Source: Limnephilus marmoratus (Eukaryota; Arthropoda; Insecta; Trichoptera; Limnephilidae). From it: a stretch of 64,000 bases of DNA. Under the pieces are notes generated by a model, which was not told where the DNA came from, ran no database searches, and saw only the letters and a list, made by a program, of their open reading frames with translations. Shown here in pieces: positions 40,679 through 49,338 of the stretch. Position numbers and translations under genes: made by a program. The stretch covers positions 248,001 to 312,000 of the forward strand of contig OU862913.1 in assembly GCA_917880885.1 (NCBI GenBank), in the 5' to 3' direction. Each line of letters starts with the position of its first letter. The stretch's first letter is position 1.

Positions 40679-43600
40679 CTATACTGGTATATTATTTGAT
40701 TTTACTATATCCTTCACATGAAAATCACCCGCAACTTTTCCGTTTAAGTCTGCAAGCGTATAGATTAGATTGGATTTTTTCTTTACTACCACATTCTGAA
40801 CAAACCGAGGTGCCAATTTCTGTGCGAAATAATTCAATGCGTTAGATTGTGCAAAATTTCTCCGCCACACCACATCACCAACCTGATAGGTGATGTGTTT
40901 TCTGCGCAGGTTGTAATGGTCAGCTCCTTTTTGATAAGCTTTAAGAAGAGCATTCGAGACTTGCTCGTAAATCGAAGACAACTCTTCTAGTTTCTGTGCA
41001 TAAGCTTTAGGTTGAGCACCCACTTGCGAATTGGATTCCTCATCCGCTATTGGATTACGGTGCAGATCACCGTCCAGTATCTGCTCCCGACCGTGCATCA
41101 GGAAATAAGGTGTATAACCTGTAGCGCAGTTTACCGTGTTATTCATAGCCGATTGAACTTGCGGAAGAAATTTGGACCAATTTCGGTGGTCTGATTCAAC
41201 AAGGATCGATAACGCCGTACCCAAGGTTTGATTATAACGTTCGACTACATTGTTTTGAGGCGTATAAGACGAATTGTAAAATGGTGGTGGTATGTTATAA
41301 CTACTAAGTAAGTCCTTAAATTCTTTCGAAACAAATTGACGACCATTATCACAGACGATAGTTCGTGGTACGCCGTGAACAAGAAAGATGTTTTCTTCTA
41401 AGATTTTAATTATGCTTCTCGCGGTGCCATTGCGCAGCGGAAATAGCCATGTAAATTTAGAAAAAACGTCTACACATGATAAGATTACGGTAAAACCTGA
41501 GTAACTCCTAGGTAAAGGACCTACTAAATCTATCGACAACATTTGCAAGGGTCGTGTGACCTTTTTTGGGTTTGAAGAGATGCCGTTAGGTGGGGCTGTA
41601 CTTATTTTGTGGGCCTTGCAGACTGTACAACGATTAACAAATTGCTTAACATCCTTATACATATTAGGCCAATAGTAACGCAATTGCACCTTTTTATAGG
41701 TTTTGAATACCCCAGGATGACAAGCTCGCGAAGACTCGTGTAAATTTGAAAGAATTGCCTGTCTACCTTCCTGCGGAACTACCCTCTTCCAGGCAGTATC
41801 CTCGCACAGAGCTAGACTAGTCTTTGTGTGTCGGAACAATTCATTATTACGCATTTGAAAGTTCTGGAAACGTTGTGGAAAATCTTGGCATCCTTTCCAG
41901 GCTTTCAAATACCACGTATCCTTTGTATGTTCAGTGTCCACACCTGATAATACGGCAAGGTCCATTCGTGATAGCACGTCTGGAACAACATGTTGTGTCC
42001 CTTTGCGATGGACAACGTCAAAAGAAAATTGCGAAAGGCGAGAGCTCCACCGTGCAAGACGGCCACTAGGGTTGGACAAGGACCCCAGCCATTTCAAGCT
42101 TGAGTGGTCAGTAACTACTGAAAAATGAGCTCCTTCTATATACGGTCTAAAGTGAGTCACCGAGTCTAGCACAGCTAAGAGTTCCCGTTCAGTGATGCCA
42201 TAATTTCTTTCATGAACGTTTAAGCAACGTGAGTAATAAGCGATGGGATGCTCTTGCCCGTCTACGTCTTGGATCAAAACTCCTCCAATCCCTGCGGAGC
42301 TCGCGTCGCAATGGATAGAGAAAGGCCTGGTGAAATCCGGGCAGCATAAAACTGGAGCCGTAGTCAACGCGCGTTTTAAATCTTTAAAAGCAGTTTCAGC
42401 TTCCTGAGACCACTTGAAATTGCTAATTCCATTTTTAGAACCTGTGAGTTTAGTAAGAGGGGCAGCTATTCCCGAAAATCCTTTAATGAACCTTCTAAAG
42501 TAACCGCACAAACCAATGAATGCCCGGATTTGTTTTGCATTTTTTGGGACTGGGAAATTTTTGATGCTTTCTATTTTTATTGGATCCGTACGGAGACCCT
42601 GCGAATCTACTAAATACCCTAAATATTTAAGTTCTGATTTGCAAAACTCGGATTTTTTTAAGTTTATGGTAAGACCTGCGTCTCGCAAACGTTCGTATAC
42701 ACGGTTTAATAGATTAAGATGTGACTCCAAATCTTCTGATATTAAGATCAAATCATCCAGATAGCAAAAAGCATTATCGTCGAATTCCGGACCAAAAAGA
42801 ACATCTGCCAGTCTTTGCAACTCACTAGGGGCGTTTTTCAGTCCGAAAGGCATACGGGTGAACTCAAACAAACCCCGTCCAGGGACGACGAAAGCTGTTT
42901 TCTCACAAGAGTCCTTGTCTAAGGCAATTTGCCAAAAAGCCTTTGAAAGGTCTATAGAAGAGACGTACCTAGCTCCACCTAGCTTGTCTAGAATCCGCGA
43001 TATATATGGCAAAGGGTACGCGTCGCGAATCGTGACATTATTGATTTTGCGAGAGTCTAAGCAAAAACGACCGGTACCGTCTTTTTTTGTAACGATTAAT
43101 ACTGGACTCGACCATGGAGAACGTGAGGGACGTATTACTCCTAATTTTAGCATTTCATCCACTTCTAATTCTAATTGTTTTTGTCTTGCTGGAGACAAAG
43201 GATAATACCTTTGTTTGATCGGAGGCCCTGTTGTATTAATCTTGTGTTTGACTAAATGCGTCAGGCCTAAGCCACGCTTCTCGAAAGAAATCGATTCAAA
43301 TTTTTTAATAATAGCAGAGAGTGCCTGATTCTCTGAGGGACTTAAGGAAGAGGCTGGCTGAATTGCCCGCAACCCATTAATTTTGTTTTCCGAAGTAGGA
43401 CCAATAGCTTTTGAAAACAGCTCCGGTGCGATATGGAACTGCTTCCAAAAGTCTATACCTAGGATAAACGATGGTGACAATGTCGGGATGACGTAGAAAA
43501 GTATTGTATGGGTAATTGATTTGTACGTCACCGGCAACGACATTGTACCCAGGACTGGCTGATTCGCACCGTCCGCTGTTGATACACTAAAATTAACCTT

Positions 43601-43891
43601 AACTAATTCTATACCTAACTTAATAAAAATCTTATAACTATCACCTCCCAAACACGATAATGAGGCGCCACTGTCCAACAGTGCGCTGTAAAAATTGTTA
43701 AATATATATACATTTGCATAAGGACGACCATCGTTTTCAATCTCCATCCCCTGTGGCAGTGGGCCCACTGTTCCAGGTGATGGGACTGAGAGAAACTGAT
43801 GGACTAGTCGGAGCCAACTCTTCCATTCCCGATTCCTCTGCGCATAGGATGGGACGTGGTAAGAGAGACTCCGCCCTAGTTTTCCGACTTG
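40679..43891 (-). CDS. pol: Gypsy pol polyprotein
   Basis: Encodes the enzymes of the element. In order: aspartic protease (LLDSGASLS), reverse transcriptase (FCLDSRKINNVT, FGLKNAPSELQ, YLDDLILIS), RNase H (HCDASSAGIGG, ERELLAVL, VTDHSSLKWL), integrase zinc finger (HESSRACHPG...CTVCKAHK), integrase core (D in SIDLVGPL, D in IVCDNGRQF, E in NNVVERYNQT) and a C-terminal domain ending near VKDIVKSNN. An ATG-initiated form would start at 43747 (MEIEND). However, the frame is open to 43891 and overlaps the end of gag in the -1 frame, so pol is more likely made as a gag-pol fusion by frameshifting. All catalytic residues I checked are present and there is no internal stop, about 1070 codons. Confidence 0.93.
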   Translation of the reverse strand, partial: QVGKLGRSLSYHVPSYAQRNREWKSWLRLVHQFLSVPSPGTVGPLPQGMEIENDGRPYANVYIFNNFYSALLDSGASLSCLGGDSYKIFIKLGIELVKVNFSVSTADGANQPVLGTMSLPVTYKSITHTILFYVIPTLSPSFILGIDFWKQFHIAPELFSKAIGPTSENKINGLRAIQPASSLSPSENQALSAIIKKFESISFEKRGLGLTHLVKHKINTTGPPIKQRYYPLSPARQKQLELEVDEMLKLGVIRPSRSPWSSPVLIVTKKDGTGRFCLDSRKINNVTIRDAYPLPYISRILDKLGGARYVSSIDLSKAFWQIALDKDSCEKTAFVVPGRGLFEFTRMPFGLKNAPSELQRLADVLFGPEFDDNAFCYLDDLILISEDLESHLNLLNRVYERLRDAGLTINLKKSEFCKSELKYLGYLVDSQGLRTDPIKIESIKNFPVPKNAKQIRAFIGLCGYFRRFIKGFSGIAAPLTKLTGSKNGISNFKWSQEAETAFKDLKRALTTAPVLCCPDFTRPFSIHCDASSAGIGGVLIQDVDGQEHPIAYYSRCLNVHERNYGITERELLAVLDSVTHFRPYIEGAHFSVVTDHSSLKWLGSLSNPSGRLARWSSRLSQFSFDVVHRKGTQHVVPDVLSRMDLAVLSGVDTEHTKDTWYLKAWKGCQDFPQRFQNFQMRNNELFRHTKTSLALCEDTAWKRVVPQEGRQAILSNLHESSRACHPGVFKTYKKVQLRYYWPNMYKDVKQFVNRCTVCKAHKISTAPPNGISSNPKKVTRPLQMLSIDLVGPLPRSYSGFTVILSCVDVFSKFTWLFPLRNGTARSIIKILEENIFLVHGVPRTIVCDNGRQFVSKEFKDLLSSYNIPPPFYNSSYTPQNNVVERYNQTLGTALSILVESDHRNWSKFLPQVQSAMNNTVNCATGYTPYFLMHGREQILDGDLHRNPIADEESNSQVGAQPKAYAQKLEELSSIYEQVSNALLKAYQKGADHYNLRRKHITYQVGDVVWRRNFAQSNALNYFAQKLAPRFVQNVVVKKKSNLIYTLADLNGKVAGDFHVKDIVKSNNIPV
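43876..43885 (-). promoter_or_regulatory. Candidate -1 frameshift site at the gag-pol overlap
   Basis: G-GAA-AAC at 43885-43879 lies directly before the gag stop TAG. The pol frame is -1 relative to gag and is open from 43891. The pattern resembles GGA-type retroviral heptamers rather than the strict XXXYYYZ form. Confidence 0.5.
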
Positions 43892-45051
43892 TTATTATTA
43901 ATTCTTCCTTTAACCGCTCCCACTTTTGGATTATTTCCCGCTGCGGCTTTTCTTTTACAGTCCGCTACAACATGTCCCGGTTTCTTACAATAGAGACAAA
44001 ATTGATTCCTAACAATGGTTCTAGAAGTTCCTTCGGTATTTAGACTATTTCCATTGAAAGAAGACGGAGGTTTGTTATTGTTGTAACCCGCATTGGTGTT
44101 ACTGTAGTTACGCCCAGCATGACTATAACTATTGCCATTAGAAGATTGTTTATAATTATTATAAGAAAACCCTGTACGTTTATAAGTACCGGTATTATTG
44201 TTTGACAAAGTTTTATTGGTAGGCCCAAATCTCTCTTCTTTATTAGTAGTATAGTTATTGCTTTTTTCAAATTTGTTTGAAAAAGAAGAAGAAGAAGTAG
44301 CAAATTCCTCCGGTGGTGTCGCATAAGACTCTAAGTTTCCTGCGTAAGTTGTTAACTGTTCGAATGTAAAAATATCTCTAGAAACTAATAAGTTAGTGTA
44401 CATTGGAAGCAAAGCCTTTTTGGCAAGCCGCAAAAGTTCCTGCTCAGGAAGTTTAGCTTCTAGCATGTTATTTAGAGATTTCATTCTAAGTGAAAACTCA
44501 AGGACTGACATACCTTTTGGTTGCGTCATGTTGAAAAGTTTTACTTTTAAGTCCGTTTGTAGGTCATTTGCCTCAAATTGATTGATCAAAAGTTTAGACA
44601 GCTCGTCCCATTTCAAGTCCGGATGATATATTGACCTGAACCAAAGTAGTGCTAGTCCATCTAACAGATCAGGAAAAACGCGAACTAAATTATCCTGACT
44701 AAAATTTTTCGTCCTACATTTTTCTTCAATCAACAAGAGAAATTCTCTTATGCTCGATTTTCCATCAAATTTTATCTTCCAATTTTCCACATTGATGGTG
44801 GGTGATTCTCTATAAATAATTTTTGTGTGTTTAATTATTGTAGGGTTGTCAACGGTCTGGTTCTCAGAATCCGAATCTGAAGAATCCATATCTGTTTCTG
44901 ATATTGTTGGCATCTTAAGTGCCTTATTAAATGCACGCGCCTGCGAGCGCAACGCGTGAGAGGTGGGTGCCGGTTCAAGAGAACGACTTGATAATTCTTT
45001 TATGAGATCCTCTTTAGAGGCGTTGTTGATGTTTGGGATAGGAGTTGACAT
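43876..45051 (-). CDS. gag: Gypsy gag
   Basis: 391-aa structural protein that would form the particle and package RNA. The N-terminal ~90 residues are polar and acidic. A retrotransposon-gag capsid domain follows (about 90-230, with FLLLIEEKC, LLDGLALLWF and FEANDLQTDLK). Then comes an Asn/Ser-rich low-complexity linker, and a CCHC knuckle CLYCKKPGHVVADC near residue 360. ATG is at 45051. The stop TAG at 43876-43878 follows the heptamer GGAAAAC, a possible -1 slippery site leading into pol. Confidence 0.92.
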   Translation of the reverse strand: MSTPIPNINNASKEDLIKELSSRSLEPAPTSHALRSQARAFNKALKMPTISETDMDSSDSDSENQTVDNPTIIKHTKIIYRESPTINVENWKIKFDGKSSIREFLLLIEEKCRTKNFSQDNLVRVFPDLLDGLALLWFRSIYHPDLKWDELSKLLINQFEANDLQTDLKVKLFNMTQPKGMSVLEFSLRMKSLNNMLEAKLPEQELLRLAKKALLPMYTNLLVSRDIFTFEQLTTYAGNLESYATPPEEFATSSSSFSNKFEKSNNYTTNKEERFGPTNKTLSNNNTGTYKRTGFSYNNYKQSSNGNSYSHAGRNYSNTNAGYNNNKPPSSFNGNSLNTEGTSRTIVRNQFCLYCKKPGHVVADCKRKAAAGNNPKVGAVKGRINNNKSEN

Positions 45052-46167
45052 TGTTAAAACAATTGGATAAAATAATAAAATAATGAAAAGTTGTTGTTAA
45101 TGTTAATAATTATTGTTGATGTTATTTTTGTTGACGTATAATATAGATTGTTGATGATAAGTAGAACAAACCAAAAAAAAGAAAAAATTTTAAATAATGA
45201 AAGAATGGAAAAAAAAAAAAAAAAAAATTTTTTTTTTTTTTTTTTTAGCAACCCTGTATTTTGTGGCAACCTTGACATCCAAAGTAATTCTGGCGTAGGT
45301 ATTTTACTGAATTTACCACCGAAATTCCAAGCATAATTTCAAAAAAGAATAATCCAAAAAAAAATATTTTTTCAATAAAAGAAAAATATTCCAACAATTT
45401 AGTTAAATATGTCAAACTATTCCACCACTCTCAATAATCGATGTATTATTGTTTGAATTTGAATGTTGTTGATTAATTATGACCATCCTTTATGTATGAT
45501 GATGTTTTAAGGAATAAATTATAAATTTAATCTCATTAAATAACAATCCCTTCATTATACTACACTTGTTAAATAATTAATAATTCTAACTAATTCACTT
45601 AAATTCATAACAAGAATTCTAGTTTGATGTAAACCCATCTGTCACTATTGACATTCGCTTGTCTGAAATAAACAGCAATTGACACTTACGATGTTTACCT
45701 TTTAAATTGCCTCTATTTTGAAGCATAGACAATAACTATTTTTTTTTTTTTAAATAAACATATGTAATTTTCTTTTATCATAGAAGAAATATTGTCTATG
45801 GTGATACCCGACGCTTCTATGAAAATAATATTTCAAATATTGAGGTTAAGTTGACGTATTGACATTTAAAACATAACCTGTATTACATGTCTACTGAGCA
45901 CGAGAAACACCAAAATACATGACATAATTGTACGTAAATTGCAACACTCCGTATTGCAAAGGACATTGTTGTATTTGAATTATAACGAGACACCATTGCA
46001 CCATTAAATTAATGAATATTATTATGAAATTACAGTATCATACTGTTTTAAATCTCTGTGATAAAATAGCAAGTTGTAAAACGAGATTTTAGTTGATCGA
46101 TTTGATGAATATAATTGTGAGTAAAGAATGTGTCTTTATACGAGCAACCCACGTTAAAGGCGTCAAA
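45052..46167 (-). other. Gypsy 5' leader
   Basis: About 1.1 kb between the 5' LTR and gag; no frame. It contains a perfect A19T19 run at 45209-45246, which could fold back completely in the RNA. Confidence 0.7.
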
Positions 46168-47466
46168 TGTTATGTGAATATCTTATAATTCACGTTGAAA
46201 CGGCAATTATTACGTGCAAAATGGCGTAAGGAGCCATATGATGTGGCTAGCTGAGAGGGAAGAAGACGGGATGAATACAACTGCGTACTTTTCTATTAAT
46301 AGAGCGCCAAATCCTGTTCAAGACAGAATATGTCCACAGTTGAATTCACTACGCCTTCTTCCTAGAACGACGGAGAGCATTTAATTCTTCCCAGGGAGCG
46401 TGGGCACTATGACAATCACTTCTTTACTCATCATTAGGAACTACAGTGTATCGATATGAAATAACAAAGAGATTTGAATCAATATTTTCTATATTTACAA
46501 TATCGAACATTTGAAACAATACGGTATTATAAACCAATTTTACAAGGGAAAAAAATACACTACTGAAAACTCACCCCTGTATTGCGACCATGACCTTGAA
46601 AACTAGCTAATTCGGATTAAGTGCCTGCGGGCAGGCATGATGCACGTAGTGGAGCTTGGTGCTTCGTCCAGCATCCAAGAGGTGGTCCTGATGTGATCCT
46701 GCTGAGGTCGCGATGCCAAACCCCCCTGGGAGCATCAGGACGATGAGAAATGATCCGGTGTATTGCGCCAGCCTGGCCAGCAGTATGATGCCCGTCCTAC
46801 GAGGCCATCAAGCCCAAATAGATGGATGCCTACGGGATTTGTTGACAGACGGAGTCGGCGACGCATCCGGGGTTGCGGTGAACCGGAACGGTCTGTTCTG
46901 CGTATCAAAATCAAGTACGCGGGTTTTTATATGAACGCCTCAGTAGGCGGCGGATGTTAAAGTTAAAACTCCGAACACTAATTAAATAAACTTCGCCGTG
47001 GCTTGCGAGGTGTAGCGGGAGTCCATGTTCGCCAATTGCACTTTCCCAGTCGCCAGATCAGCTAGATAAACGGCATTACTTATTCTCGTCGCACGAGGCG
47101 CCGACGGCCATTGATGAACCGAAAACTTCGTTAATTCCGGGCCGAACAATTCGGATCTTTAGGTTAATCCCGTTATTTACACATAAGGTACGGATCTCTT
47201 TGCAACGCGGAGTCGTATTGTTCCGGTATATTTTACATTATAAAACTTAAATCGCTAGGTGACTGTGCCCGAGAAAAACACGGCGTCCTCCCGTGTTCTC
47301 TCTCGTCCAGAGTGCCGTTTTCAAAAACCAAAACCCGTTTCCGCTCAGTCTGCCAACCTGCCGAGTATCTCGAATAAACTATTACCATCCTTCAAATAAA
47401 GGTACCTGCCTATCCGAGTAATAAATTAAAGTAATTTATATGTAATGATGCATCCACATCATAACA
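46168..47466 (-). repeat. Gypsy 5' LTR
   Basis: 1299 bp, same sequence as 37892-39190 as far as I compared. Confidence 0.95.
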
Positions 47467-47499
47467 ATATAAAAACAAAAAAAATAATAGGCTCCCAAA

Positions 47500-48108
47500 T
47501 TATTTCACATTTTGTTTTAAGAAAATGTTTAACAATTATCCTACGAGAAGACGCGGAGACTTTAGGCTTCCCAAAACTAAACTTTCGTGCACACAAAATG
47601 GCGCGTTTTCTAAAGGGCAAAGACTTTATGCTAGTCTGCCAAATGCTTTAAAGGAAGCCTCAAGTCTCAGCACTTTTTGTAAAATATGTGCATTATATGT
47701 AAAAAATATTTTTGGATTACTTACCAATATTATTCTTATAGATATCTTAAGGCAGAAACATACTTGCATGTCGTGGCGTGTCATGACTACAAATTAACCA
47801 ATCATCGTCGTGGCTTGTCGACACGCCATGGCCACGACCTGCTATTCCTACAAATATATCTTTAACCATAGGTAATAAATGTATGAAACCGATGCTTCTG
47901 GCGCGTCAGGACACGCAAATATGTTTCTGCCGTTATTCTTATAAAATGTATTTTTGTCTAGTTATCTTTTTATTTAGTAGCTATTATTTTTTAAATGTAT
48001 TTGTAAATGTTACTGTACTTCGAAGTTGTGTTTTTTATATTTTCCTACTAGATATATGAAAATATTTACGTACATCTAAATAAAAATTTCAAAAACAAAA
48101 ACAAAACA
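47500..48108 (+). pseudogene. 3' end of a non-LTR retrotransposon
   Basis: About 47525-47735 translates to NNYPTRRRGDFRLPKTKLS, then SKGQRLYASLPNALKEASSL and TFCKICALYVKN: the characteristic end of LINE ORF2 (H/N-Y-xTR..., G..LY..LP..IK). A MITE-like insertion (47741-47931) follows. Then comes a non-coding tail ending in an A-rich run (about 48085-48108). The 5' side is cut by the gypsy insertion at 47466 or was truncated earlier. Confidence 0.65.
47741..47931. mobile_element. Small inverted-repeat insertion in the LINE tail
   Basis: GGCAGAAACATACTTGC on the left mirrors GCAAATATGTTTCTGCC on the right, and inner GTCGTGGC-type words are also inverted. TTATTCTTATA occurs on both sides (about 47730-47740 and 47933-47943). 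A MITE is likely. Confidence 0.6.
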
Positions 48109-49184
48109 GCAAACTGTACACTCGTGGACAGTTACTTCAATTCAAACTAGCAATAGGCATAATCAATGAATAATCGCTGATTTACTCGCACATTATTACC
48201 AGCTATCAAATCACACGGAATCAGAGCTACACTCTTCATTACTTCAATAAAAATTTTCGCGACGGCCACACTGAACATAAACTTCAAACAGCCAGTCCCG
48301 TCAGTTCGTGAATAATAAATTAATGTCAGTCAGTCTCCTTTCTCGCCACACACTGCAGTAATTGTTATTCCGCCTTTCTAATAGTAACATCCCATAAACA
48401 TAAACTACACAGTAATTGTGTTAAATTTGTATTTTCTAAAAGTATTTCAATAACCATCACATTTTTATATCAAAGTTTTTATAATTAAACTGCATCTACT
48501 TTTTTTAGAGACGTTTCTTCAACGACCGCGGCACTTCACTTTCTAGTGCGTAGGTTAGTGTTACGAGTACTTTAGATATATATTTCCAATGTTACTATTA
48601 CCTATACTCATAATTCATGAATCAGACAACTGGTTCGACCTACACAAAACTACACCAACGTCAACTTGACAGTTCTGCACCCACTTAACGGAAAGTGTAT
48701 CGTTAACAATAAAATTTATTTTGGTCCCGTTTGTGAATCAAATATCGATTGTTTCTTCTCTCGAGTCAAGTTCGGCGGTTGTTCTTTTCTCTTTTCATTG
48801 GTGTAGGAGGCAGCATATTGCAAAGTGGTGTTAACAAATTGATAATTTCTTTTGCAAGCAAAATACCTCAAGGGCACTTAAATCGCCATGCTTAGGGTTT
48901 TTTAAATGTCTCTTCTGTTAGAAGCTTCTTGCCATTTCAGCCCGACAAGATCACAAACTTAATTGACAGGAGTGAGAGAAGTATTATTTGTTTTAAATTG
49001 TTAGTTGAAAGTCTGATTTTTGGTTTTCATTGCGAAATGCTTTAACATAATCCGTTTACATAATATATTAAGAAAAGCTGGGCTTTATATTCAACTAAAT
49101 ATGATGTTTGAATTGGGTTTTGTTGCATGACTTTCAGCTGAAACCAATTACCATCACATAACAGGGCGCTATCACAGGGGTGCC
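48109..49184. other. 5' flank of gene B
   Basis: Non-coding. The last ~45 bp before the ATG are conserved with gene A (ACCATCACATAACAGGGCGC). No convincing core promoter was seen; a 5' untranslated exon further upstream is possible. Confidence 0.4.
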
Positions 49185-49338
49185 ATGGATCTTTCCAACC
49201 CAGAGAGTGTTTCCATCAAGACTGAACCATGGTCGCAGAAAGAAGGCTCAGGTGAAATGCCCTATACGGATACAGAAATCCACCTCCCGGATGTGAAGAA
49301 GGAATGTTTGCAGTATGCGGAGAGTGTTCAGCCAACTA
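49185..49338 (+). CDS. Gene B exon 1
   Basis: 154 nt from ATG to donor A|GTAAGT; encodes module 1 (IKTEPWSQ ... HLPDVKKECLQY). Ends in phase 1. Confidence 0.85.

Larger units (their letters stand above)
37892..47466 (-). mobile_element. Ty3/gypsy LTR retrotransposon, apparently complete
   Basis: Two 1299-bp LTRs (37892-39190 and 46168-47466) that look identical by eye, TG...CA ends, and the 4-bp duplication ATAT (37888-37891 and 47467-47470). Oriented leftward with intact gag and pol. There is a ~1.1-kb leader and a ~1.5-kb 3' region with no env. No tRNA-type primer-binding site starts right at the 5' LTR edge. It is the best candidate here for a recently active element. Confidence 0.95.
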
